From: Scytalidium lignicola
Lineage: Eukaryota > Ascomycota > Leotiomycetes
Assembly: GCA_002812745.2 (NCBI GenBank)
Contig: NCSJ02000002.1
Location: 186,001-250,000, forward strand
Direction of reading: 5' to 3'
Length of the DNA: 64,000 nt
The translations under genes were made by a program, and so were the position numbers. The notes below the pieces were generated by a model. It ran no database searches. It was given only the letters and a program-made list of their open reading frames with translations, and had not been told where the DNA came from. Numbering within the stretch: the first letter of the stretch is position 1; each line of letters starts with the position of its first letter. Positions 1 through 10,027 of the stretch are shown here, one piece after another.

Positions 1-1071
1 CGCAATCTCTTTGAACAAAATTCATTGCTTTCCTATTGTCTATTAAGATGGATGAGATATTTGGAATCGTTACAGGAGTATCACTTGTCGCGGAGAATAG
101 CAATGCAACCAAGGATTTCCTGGACCGTATTGGAACCTCTAATGATGATGATACTGTACTACAAATTTTTTGGGAGAAGTATCCTTCTCCATGTTCTAGG
201 TCTCGTTCAAGAATATATGGCACATTATGTATGCTCTTTTTGCTTTGTGCATATGAAAACCGAGACATGTCTAATGCACCGTGTCATTATAATTCTATAT
301 CTGACTATGGGTGGGACTTTGACTCTGAGTCGGATGAAGATACGATTCATCACTTCAGATACCCGGAAACTGGGTAGACTGAATAGGAGTTATAGTCAAG
401 AAGTTCGGATTACCGAAAGCCTCAATTTGGAATGATTGATGCTTTGCTGAGAGCAATATCTCACTGGGGGCAAGGCCGTGTCCCTCTCCCTATGCCGCTT
501 GAGAGAGTCATTTGGAGCTTTAGATTTGACGTCACATTCCTCTTAGATTTTTCATTTATGTTGCCGACTTACCACTCCCAGCGGACGGATGGCTGATATA
601 ATCATTCAGTTTACAGGATCTGTTGCTAAAGAGATGTCATTTTAAATTGAGAATATAACCGTGGGTAGAGAGACAAATATTATCGAGACCAGCACAGGAT
701 CACCCTGTTTCGGATAGTTTAGCATTGTATTGAAAGGGGGCGTAAGTGTGAAGAATGGAACACGCTTACGTAGTCCATGAGGAATCAATTTAGAAATCGT
801 CGAAATGCACTACGAACTTCCCTTCAACCCTTTTCAGTATAGTCTACTAAGGGTTATACAAAGTTACAGATATTAATATCTGAGATATATAGTATGTTAG
901 GATAGGACCAAATACTCGAACCACTATGGGAAAAAAATACGAGACACTTTATTCCTACGGCGACTAATTGCTCATCGGATTTACATGTCAAGTCTACGAC
1001 AAAGAGGGTCTTCGTTAAAAGATTCTTTCATAGACCACTGGATCTCCACCGAATTTATATAAATATATAAA
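1..1071. other. Window edge without a confident gene
   Basis: No recognisable protein is encoded here. A short open frame on the + strand (about 36-377, likely start ATG at 48) gives a roughly 110-residue acidic, serine-rich peptide beginning MDEIFGIVTG. It could be the end of a gene lying mostly outside the window or chance. The remaining bases to 1071 form the 3' flank of the minus-strand transporter. Confidence 0.4.
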
Positions 1072-2862
1072 TTATGCCTCCCCCAAAATATTCTTCTCCA
1101 ACTCCATCCTCATCTTGAAATCCTCGCTCTCCGAAACAGAGCTAAAGACTTTCCCCCACCTCCCCATGAGGAAATCTCCTGTCGTGACCCTCACACTCCT
1201 CCAGTTCTCCTTGACCAGAACGTGCGTTGGCTGGCTAAATATCACATCGATCTCTTCCAGTGTCCGATTCTTCGTCTCAGGCATGAACAACAATTGATAA
1301 AACCAGCCCACAACTGCGATACCACCATAGAAGCCTAGCGTTAGGCCAATGCGAGACATAGCTGCCTGCATCTGACTGAAGAAATAGGTCACGAGGAATG
1401 AGCAGAAGAATAGAGTCATGTCTGAGGTCTCCATGCCGTAGGATCTGAGGTAGGTAGGGTATACTTCTGCGGGTAGGACCCATGTCAGACAGGCGTAACT
1501 GCCGAAAAAGGCCTGGTAGATGATCAAGCCTGTGAGGTATACCCCCTGACTGGCCGCTTTGTTACTAAGAGGGATGGTATAACTGCACCCGATGATCACA
1601 AGTCCGATAAAGAACCCAGGTAACGTCGCACAGGCCCAGAAGCGCCGGCCAAAACGCTCCATGTAAAGGATTGCTGGGATGGTGCCGAGAAGAAGGGAGC
1701 CGCCGCCAACGAGGGACATGAAGACAGCCTGTTTGGAATTGAAGCCGACCTGTGCCATCAGAGTACCCATGTAATACATAATCGCGTTAATTCCAGTGAA
1801 CTGGCCAAGGAAGACCATGATGTTCGCGTAAATGATAGCACGGCGAGCTCTAGGCTGCGTGATGAAATCCAGCCAGTGGAAGCGGCGGTTTCGGCTGTGG
1901 AGGAGCTCGGTTTCTGCTTCGACGGAGTGACGCATCACGAAGAATTCCTTCTTCGCATCGGTATCGACGCCACGGATTCGTTTCCATACCGCCCATGCCT
2001 CTGTTGTACGACCTTTGTGCATCAAAAACCGTGGACTTTCTGGCATGAACAAAATGCCGATGAACATGATCGTTGAAAAGAAGAGTGATGATCCAAGCAT
2101 GTAACGCCAGCTGCCGCTCTTGACATTCACGAATATCGCAGCAATGACATATCCAAATACTTCTCCCAATGCGATCATAAATTGATATAGAGATACCAAG
2201 TTCCCTCGATGCCTGCGGGATACGGATTCTGCAACGTAGACAGGTACGGTACCGCCTTCGAGGCCGAGTCCTAGCCCGAGGATCACGCGTGCGGCGACCA
2301 TCATGCTGAAGGATATTGCGCCGGCTTCCAGGGCTGCCCCAATAGTGTATAAAATGCAGGAAATGATGATTGCTTGACGGCGACCGACAGCTTCGTTGAT
2401 GGGTCCCAGGAGTAACGCACCTCCTACTGCACCAAGCGGAACACCCGCACTGACCAAACTCACCTGTTTAGTGTCGAGGTTTAAGCTCTGTGGCATATAG
2501 AGGTTTGCTCCGCTGATGAGGCTCTGGTCGACACCGGAGAGCAAACCACCCATGGAGGCAAATCCTACGAGGAGCCAGGTGAAGTGGCGGGGGTCTTTGA
2601 AGTTGAGTTCATAGTGGAACCAGCGGGAAGGTTTCTCTGCGCGTAGCAGGCTTGCTTCTAGTTGTTCGATCTCCCCGTCAATGACAGAGAAATCACCATC
2701 TTGGGCGATTTGCATTGCTTCTAATTCTGAGATATGATGCCTTCTTGCGCCATGAGTTGGCTTGTCATAGACTTCATTTTCTAATTTGCTCGCAGGTATG
2801 TCATTCTTGATGAAATCGCCTTCTTTTTCAAGACGGCTCTCTTTCTGAGATGGCACCTCCAT
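1072..2862 (-). CDS. MFS sugar/polyol transporter (SP family)
   Basis: A single-exon gene of 596 residues encodes a 12-helix major facilitator of the sugar porter family, expected in the plasma membrane. After a hydrophilic N-terminus of about 90 residues come the family signatures: GRRQ after helix 2, a glycine-rich helix 4 region (VILGLGLGLEGG), PESPRFL before the central loop, GQFTGINAIMYY in helix 7 (the QxxGxN substrate motif), ERFGRR after helix 8 and PETKNRTLEEID at the end of helix 12. The length is normal for fungal sugar porters. The long acidic N-terminus resembles inositol/maltose-type carriers, but the substrate cannot be read from sequence. No sugar-catabolic gene lies next to it. 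The start is the first ATG of the frame, giving the sequence MEVPSQKES. Confidence 0.9.
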   Translation of the reverse strand: MEVPSQKESRLEKEGDFIKNDIPASKLENEVYDKPTHGARRHHISELEAMQIAQDGDFSVIDGEIEQLEASLLRAEKPSRWFHYELNFKDPRHFTWLLVGFASMGGLLSGVDQSLISGANLYMPQSLNLDTKQVSLVSAGVPLGAVGGALLLGPINEAVGRRQAIIISCILYTIGAALEAGAISFSMMVAARVILGLGLGLEGGTVPVYVAESVSRRHRGNLVSLYQFMIALGEVFGYVIAAIFVNVKSGSWRYMLGSSLFFSTIMFIGILFMPESPRFLMHKGRTTEAWAVWKRIRGVDTDAKKEFFVMRHSVEAETELLHSRNRRFHWLDFITQPRARRAIIYANIMVFLGQFTGINAIMYYMGTLMAQVGFNSKQAVFMSLVGGGSLLLGTIPAILYMERFGRRFWACATLPGFFIGLVIIGCSYTIPLSNKAASQGVYLTGLIIYQAFFGSYACLTWVLPAEVYPTYLRSYGMETSDMTLFFCSFLVTYFFSQMQAAMSRIGLTLGFYGGIAVVGWFYQLLFMPETKNRTLEEIDVIFSQPTHVLVKENWRSVRVTTGDFLMGRWGKVFSSVSESEDFKMRMELEKNILGEA

Positions 2863-3939
2863 ATTTGCGACAGTCGACCGTAGGGGATGAGAAGCTTGTC
2901 TCTATCTCCAGTTTTAAATATCGCTATTCAAAAATCTTAAAGGAAGGTGTCCTGCTGGACAAACCCCTCTTTTATATTGAGAAATGAAACGCCAATTGAA
3001 AAAAGGAAAGATAAAGGAAGATCCATACTTGCCTCCCCCATGGGGTGAGTAGCACACCATGGTAATGCATGGCAACGATATCGGTCGCACAAAGATGATC
3101 AGGTGCAGGGAGGAATAAAGCAGGATCTTTCACAGCGTCTCCATCACCAAACAGATTTACTAGGGCCCTGGGAACCAGTAGAGCCGAAATAAATTGCGAT
3201 AGGCTGTGAGATGTACTGCGGTGGAGATGGCTGGGGTGCATTCCCCCTCATTACAGTAGTGATCCTATCCCCTCATACCCCATAAACCATTTTGAACCAC
3301 CTTTAGCGTCGTTGCCTTACTTACAATTATCTCCGTTTTAGGAGAATGAAGGATTTTAAGTGGACAATATCCCTGAATATAACTTTGGCCTGAAAAGCTT
3401 AAGCGACCTGGGGTCTGAGGGACGTGAGGGGATAGGAAGTCCATTCTTTTCTTCCCACACCGCAAAGAGTAACTGCAAGTGTCAGTGGAAGAAATGCGCG
3501 GGGATGGCCAGCGTGATTAGGAGGATTAAGGGTATCGATCAGCGCGTTGACGTCAATTAATAGGGGAACACTTGGGTGGCAGTGGGAGGCTTGTCCAATA
3601 TTCCGCGGAAAAGCTTGTTTCCTGCCCACTCTGCCACTGAAATTTTCGCGTCCCAAGCGTGCCAAGGCACTTTCTCTTCCATCAACAGCCCACTGGAATG
3701 AAGAAAAGACAATTCTCAATGCTTGGTGTCAAAAGTTGTTGAGCTTACAACGGCCTGGGTCCGTCTCCGAAAGGTGCGCTCCTAGTCCTGTAATAATCCC
3801 TTTCCCTTTTCCCTTTTCCCTTCAACTCCGATAACGGGTCGGGTTTTGCCACGGCAGCACGTGACATATAATACACGTGACTGAGAGGTACCTGCCTCCT
3901 CACTATTATCCTCTGCGTCGACCTCGAGCCCTAATACAA
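2863..3939. promoter_or_regulatory. Upstream region of the sugar transporter
   Basis: About 1.1 kb between two minus-strand genes, with no convincing coding content; the open frames on both strands have no family features. It must hold the transporter promoter and the 3' end of the upstream gene. Two CACGTG cores lie close together near 3859-3879 (GCACGTGAC and ACACGTGAC), the sequence bound by Cbf1/USF-type bHLH factors. They could be regulatory, but they lie about 1 kb from the transporter start. Confidence 0.35.
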
Positions 3940-5687
3940 TCACCTCCATGTATCTCCCTTCTCCTTCTCCTTTTTTCTTTTGATCATCCACTGTGTGGCC
4001 ACTGTCATCCCCGTCCAAACAGCCCCAGTAACAATGAGCTGCACGGCAAACGCCGCAAAAAGATTTCCTAGTCCGTGAATTCCCTCCCCGAGGACATAAA
4101 AGTTATGGCTTCCCATCCCAGATCTGCCCTTGAAAGCCTTACCAACAACCCGCACCATTGCTGCCTCAAGCGGCAGCACGACCATACTGGCCAGAATCTC
4201 TCGAAATCCTTCTGCCGCAAGAATAGGCGAGAGCATCGTTAGCCCCGTTATGCGGTACTGAGTTCCGTTCATAGGCTTTGGTTCATTCGCACTGCGAAGT
4301 TCTGCTGACCATGTCCCTAACGAGGTTTCAATTGACTCTGTAGCTTCGACGTCGAAGCTGATGAGAGTCGTGTGAGTTATTTCGCCGTCTTCATCGAAGG
4401 TTGAATCGGTCTCAAGATCGGCTATGCGACCGTGTGGCTCTCCTGTTTCTACGGGTGTAGACGGTGGTAATCCTTCCAGCGCTCGAAGGGTTTGCTCGTC
4501 CTCGGTTCGCGTGGGAGGGTTGGGCCGTTCTCGGTCTGGAGAGTCATATTCCCCAGCTGGTGAAGAGAACGGGAGACCTGAAAACATGCTCTCGCCAACT
4601 GGCCGCGGAAGAGACTTGTATACCGGACCATAAAGTAACCGTGCCACGAAGAATTTGGTTTTCCCGTGCATGAAGATGACAAGAAGTGGCGTGAATGTTT
4701 GGAAGAGTGATCCTGACCAGGAAAGAAGCGATTGGAAATTCCATGATAGTGGTTGCGGGAGCTGAAGTGGAGATGATGATGTGAACGGGATAAATGATCT
4801 TAACCCTGGCAAGTATTGAGAGGCTGGAATGAGATGGAGCTGCTGCAACATAGCATACATTCGGAAATGGAGTGTAATGTAACAGAAGGCAATATCAAGA
4901 CTGAATAGTAAGCCACGAATCATTGATGGAGCCAGTGCGTACTTACAGCCTTTGCGAGAATCGCTTTAATCTGGCTTGACGAGGTGTAAGACGATTGTCC
5001 TCGAAGTTCTCATCCATGAGTGAATACATGATGAAGCATGCCCAATCGGAGACATGATAGGCAAGGACGGTTGGTATTCCGGCAAAAATAAGGCGTGGAA
5101 TTGAAGATAAAGAAGCTTCATGCTTCACTAACTCCAGGAATCCCATGGTTGCGTGTGACCTGTACAGCTGTGCATTGTGAGCTAGGAATCCTCCAAGAAT
5201 AAAAAAACGACTCACCAGAATCCGTCTTCGGAACCCGAGGACACCCCAAACACCCACGACTAGCATAGCACGACCAGCCTCCATGAATCTAAATCCGGTG
5301 ACAGTCTCTTGATTCTTTTCATAAACCATCGCTTTCATTCTCGCTTTGACAGCTGCCCCGTCTTCCACCACTCCGGTAACCTGCATGACTTCATTTGCTG
5401 CCCGAACTTGCTCTCTCTCTCGTCTTCTAGTATTGGGATTAGTAGGATGACCATGCTCATCATATTTCTGGCTGCGATTTGAGTGATTCCCGTTTTCAGA
5501 AGTTTCAATTAGCTCATCCTCAAAGGGTGAGCGGCCCTGTATTAAGTTATTCAAACTGGATCTGAGATGCTGAAAGGTATTAAGTGATTTAAACTCAGAT
5601 TGTTTTTACAATGATTAAAAATAGGTATAAAAGGAGAGCTAAAAGACGTACCAGAGCCCAGGTAGTTAGTGATTCCAACCTGCCCAT
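3940..5687 (-). CDS. Multi-pass membrane protein of unknown function
   Basis: I do not recognise this family. Three exons join cleanly: 5687-5652, 5569-4947 and 4900-3940, giving 539 residues. The first exon codes for only 12 residues (MGRLESLTTWAL) and ends at a GTACGT donor. The introns are 82 and 46 bases and keep the frame. Hydrophobic segments occur around the VVGVWGVLGF stretch, in a segment starting LIFAGIPTVLAY, in the region containing PLLVIFMHG, and in two C-terminal stretches (EILASMVVLPLEAAMV and FAAFAVQLIVTGAVW). Between them is a hydrophilic, acidic, proline-rich loop. The C-terminus is strongly basic (IKRKKEKEKG). The layout suggests an organelle or endomembrane protein; no enzyme motif is visible. 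The 46-base intron is near the lower limit for fungi, so its acceptor is the least certain junction. Confidence 0.7.
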
Positions 5688-6051
5688 AGTTCAAAACCCC
5701 TTAGCCTTCAAGGTGGAGGAGATAAAGGGGTTATTTCCAAGCCTTTTGGATTTAATAACAATACTAACTCATTGAGAACAACATTAGACGCCTCTTTAGC
5801 TTCAATTTAAACGAATACCAGTTGTTATAAGCATCACTGGCTTTTTTGTGAGGATGATGTTGCAGGAACGTGGTGAATGGCAGCACACTGCACTAAAAAT
5901 GGCGCTAAGATTAAGCTTATCACAACTCATGTCAACGCCAAATATTTTTTTGTAGCAATCAATAGCAAAACGTCGCTTGACGGCACCTTTCCATTCATCG
6001 CCCTCGCCCGACCATTCTACCCTTAGTTACAATAACTAGGTGGAGAATAAT
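5688..6051. promoter_or_regulatory. Divergent promoter region (membrane protein / UTP13)
   Basis: About 360 AT-rich bases separate two divergent start codons, so both promoters must lie here. I see no strong motif. Confidence 0.4.
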
Positions 6052-8919
6052 ATGGCTAATAAGGCGGTATACCAGACCACCTTTGAGGTTGAGCATACAA
6101 TTCAGCCAATCTATACAGGTGGCAGCGTTTCGTTAGATCAGAGCGGGCGCATTCTTGCGACTACGCTTGGTGAAGATGCTTTGTTAACAGACTTGAATTC
6201 TGGCAGACAGCTGGCCAAGATTGAAGGGGTGGGTTATTTTCTAGATTTGCTTTGTTAATTAGGTTACGATTGCTAAACAGACACCAGGATGGCGAAGCTA
6301 TATCTACATTAACTTGTAAGTCTTTTCAGCGAATTTTTTTTGCAGGCGCAACTAACATTGCCAGTGACCCCTTCCGCTTCTCACTTAATCATATGCTCTC
6401 GATCATTATCCATGCGAATATATTCCCTCAAACCCTCTCTGACATCCTCATACACCATTAATTACGAGCTCCTTCGAACTCTAAAGCCGCATGCGACTCC
6501 AGTGGTAGTTTTGGCCGTAGACCATACAAGTACACTTCTTGCGACTGGTGCTGCAGACGGTGTAGTCAAAGTTTGGGATATTATTGGAGGTTACGTGACA
6601 CATACCTTTCGAGGGCCAAATGTTCTTATTTCTGCACTGCACTTTTTCGAACTTGTAGCGGCAAACAAAGACCAGCCTGAGGGCATTTCCGCGCGAAATA
6701 GAAAGAAGGGAGAACGCAGACAAAGTCATGGAGAAGAGGAGTTGGAAAATGCATCGAAAGGATTTCGGCTTGCTTCGGGAAGCCAGGATGGCAAAGTTCG
6801 AATCTGGGATCTTCAGAAGCGCACTTGTGTTTCCATCCTCGATTCCCATGTCTCCGATGTCAGGGCCTTGGATTACTCGAAAGAAGAGAGCGCTTTATTA
6901 ACAGCAAGCCGAGATCAAACCATCATGTTCTGGGATACGAGTTCTTGGAAAGTGAAAAAAGTCGTTCCTGTTTTGCAGGAGGTTGAAACAGCGGGGTTTC
7001 TTGAGTCCGGGAAGTTCGCATATACCGGTGGACCTACGGGAAATATACGGATATGGGAATGCGATAGTGGACGAGAGGTAACTCAACCTCAAACTGCGAG
7101 AATAGAAGGAGAAGCGATAGTGGATTCGATACATTTCCCAGAATTGCCTTTCATCTTGTCTGTGCATGCGGAGCATACATTAGTTCTGCATTCACTATCC
7201 TCCCTGCACGATACGGATTCTGTAACGACTATTCCAGCATTAGAACGGACTAAACGCATATCTGGAACGCATGATGAGATTATTGATCTGGGTTATATAG
7301 GTCGGGACAGGTCATTATTGGCACTTGCAACAAATTCAGAGGAGGTCCGAATTGTATTGCTCTCTCAAGCAGGCGAATCTGCCGATAGTTCTGATTATTT
7401 TGGAGCCGATGTTGCTCAGCTAAATGGGCATGAAGACATTATTATCTGTCTAGATATAGACTGGTCAGGACACTGGATAGCAACTGGAGCCAAGGATAAC
7501 ACAGCTCGACTTTGGAGGGTCGATCCAGAAAACTCTTCCTATACCTGCTATTCGACTTTTAGCGGGCACGCAGAATCTATAGGAGCCATTGCTTTACCTC
7601 ATTTAGTTCCTCAAGAATCATCAGCTGCATATAAACAACCTCTCGATCACCCGCCTCCCTATATATTCACCGGCTCCCAGGACCAAACTATAAAACGCTG
7701 GGACGTTCCCGGCCCCCAAGCCCTTCAAAAGGCTCATAAAGCTCCTAGAGCACTTTATACCCGCAAAGCTCACGACAAAGACATCAACGCACTTGATGTA
7801 AACTACAATGGCCAACTCTTCGCCTCGGCATCCCAAGACCGCACAATAAAGATCTGGTCTACCGAAGAAGGTGAGACTCAAGGTGTCCTCCGTGGCCACA
7901 GGCGAGGTGTGTGGTCCGTGAAATTCGCACCGAAAGACACGCCTACAATCGTCGGCGAAACTGGCCCTGCAGCGGGGAAGGGGTTAGTCCTCACTGGTAG
8001 TGGTGATAAGACGGTCAAGATCTGGAGTCTCGCTGACTACAGCTGTCTTCGGACCTTCGAAGGCCACACAAACAGCATTCTCAAAGTAGCGTGGTTGAAC
8101 CTTGCCCCGGCCGAGGAACGCTCAAAGAGATCAGTTCAGATAGCCAGTGCAGCCGGTGATGGACTCGTGAAAATCTGGGACGCTGTGACTGGGGAGGTAT
8201 CCTGCACACTTGACAACCATGAAGATCGTGTGTGGGCATTGACTGTTCACCCAGTTACGAACACGGTTGTCTCGGGAGGCGGTGATTCAGTCGTGACATT
8301 CTGGAAAGATACCACGTCGTCTACTCAGGAAGCAGCCGTGGCAGCAGCGACCCAATTTGTGGAACAGGAACAGGAATTACAGAATCACATTCACGCGAGG
8401 GATTATCGAGCTGCCATCACACTCGCGTTGCAGCTCAACCATCCTGGTAGACTGTTAAGTTTATTTACGGCAGTTCTTAATGCACCACCGGAAGAAGGAA
8501 GTCTCTGCGGAAATAAAGCCGTTGATGAAGTTCTACGTTCTTTAAGTGATGAGCAACTCTTTATATTACTACTTCGAATTAGAGATTGGAATACCAACGC
8601 ACGTACTGCACCTGTGGCACAGAAGATATTGTGGACGGTTGTAAAGAGTTATCCTGGCAGTAGGTTGGGGAATTTAAAGGTGAAGGGCAAAGGTGCGAGG
8701 GCATTGAAGGAGGTCTTGGATGCTTTGAGAGCTTATACAGAGCGACATTATAGAAGGATTGAGGAGCTGACTGATGAGAGTTTTTTGTTGGAATATACAT
8801 TGCGAGGCATGGATGGACTTGATATGGATTTAGATACGGGTAAGCAGAGGGGTGTTAACGGGAACGGTAAGGCAAAAGGCATGGATATTGATGGAGAACA
8901 TGATGTTATTATGGTATAG
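6052..8919 (+). CDS. UTP13: U3 snoRNP/SSU processome WD40 protein Utp13
   Basis: Utp13 (human TBL3) is part of the UtpB subcomplex of the nucleolar SSU processome needed for 18S rRNA maturation. The exons are 6052-6228, 6288-6315 and 6365-8919, giving 919 residues. The 28-base second exon is fixed by homology: the joined protein reads KIEG-DGEAISTLT-LTPSASHLI, the conserved start of the family. Intron 2 (6316-6364) contains two decoy AGs before the true acceptor, which follows an ACTAAC branch site. Two arrays of WD repeats follow (GH...WD pattern, e.g. ATGAADGVVKVWD, ASASQDRTIKIWS, TGSGDKTVKIWS), roughly residues 60-650. After these comes the helical Utp13 C-terminal domain (from about residue 720, RDYRAAITLALQLNHP). 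An acidic tail ends the protein. A GTG codon upstream is in frame, but the ATG at 6052 is the natural start. Confidence 0.95.
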
Positions 8920-10027
8920 GATTAGAATGGTCGAATCTAAACTGAAAAACACTTTTCTCTTCAGAAATTGTTTCATAACATTTCTCCATGCTCGACGTAG
9001 AAACCTACCCATCATCCTAGATGTATGATCTAAAGCAGAGAGAGCATTTCGTGCTTATCTCTGTTATCGTACTTTCAGTCAGGCCCACTCTAGAAGTTTA
9101 GAAGCTTTAAATGATCGAATATCNAAAAAAACCAACTGCATGATTTCACAACCAGGAAGAGATAATATGCAAATGCCTTCCTATTTCTCATGACAGTAAG
9201 ATAAGACTATTCCCATCTATATACCTCCCCGATTCAGCCAAACGACACGTCAGCCGCCTTATCAAGACGCAGCCCTACCTGACAGCAACCTCAATTATAT
9301 CACATCTCGCAATCGCAGCCACCATCCGCCTCCCACTTAGCCGTTTCAGCGTACCTTATCCTTGGGTCAACAAGTGCTTATCCGGGGTACATAGACCCAA
9401 TTAATTACCATTCATAGTCCTTTGTCCTTTTACCCTTGTGCTATGGTTACCTGCCCTTTGAGGATGAAAGGATATAATTAGCTCAACATCCCGGGTTGTC
9501 GGTGCCAAGCTATCCCGTTCTCTTGTCAGCACGACTCGTAATCAATTCTATATACGAAATATGTGGCTTAGAGATACTAGGACGGCAGATGGGGGTAATT
9601 GCAATATTGTGTGGATGGAGTGTTGGAATAGTAATGTCGATTGTGGGCAGACAGGCACCTGCCGCTTTAGGGTAAATGATTACTCGTATTTTTCTGAGAT
9701 TATGTTTCGAGACTGGTGGTTCGCAATCTACCCTAATCGAGTAATTTGACTTGGCGATTTGGCAATCAAACGCCTTGTGCTGATGCTGGTCAGTTGGTAT
9801 TGATACTTCCTATGAGAGATCTTTGTGATTCAAACCGTTGGAAAAAGTCTTCAATTCCAGGATGGCAAGAGAATGATGACCAAAACAGTATCGTAAATGA
9901 TTATATTGGCATTAAAAATCGTAAATAACTCATGCAACAAGGTAATAATCTCGCTATCCAGCAACGAACAACTCTATAATCGCTCCTTATACTTCCACAT
10001 TCTCCATCCCCATATCTCTAGCCACAA
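8920..10027. other. Convergent intergenic region
   Basis: The 3' flanks of UTP13 and the oligopeptide transporter meet here. A few short frames lack features. An N at 9124 precedes a run of A. No RNA gene or repeat was recognised. Confidence 0.4.
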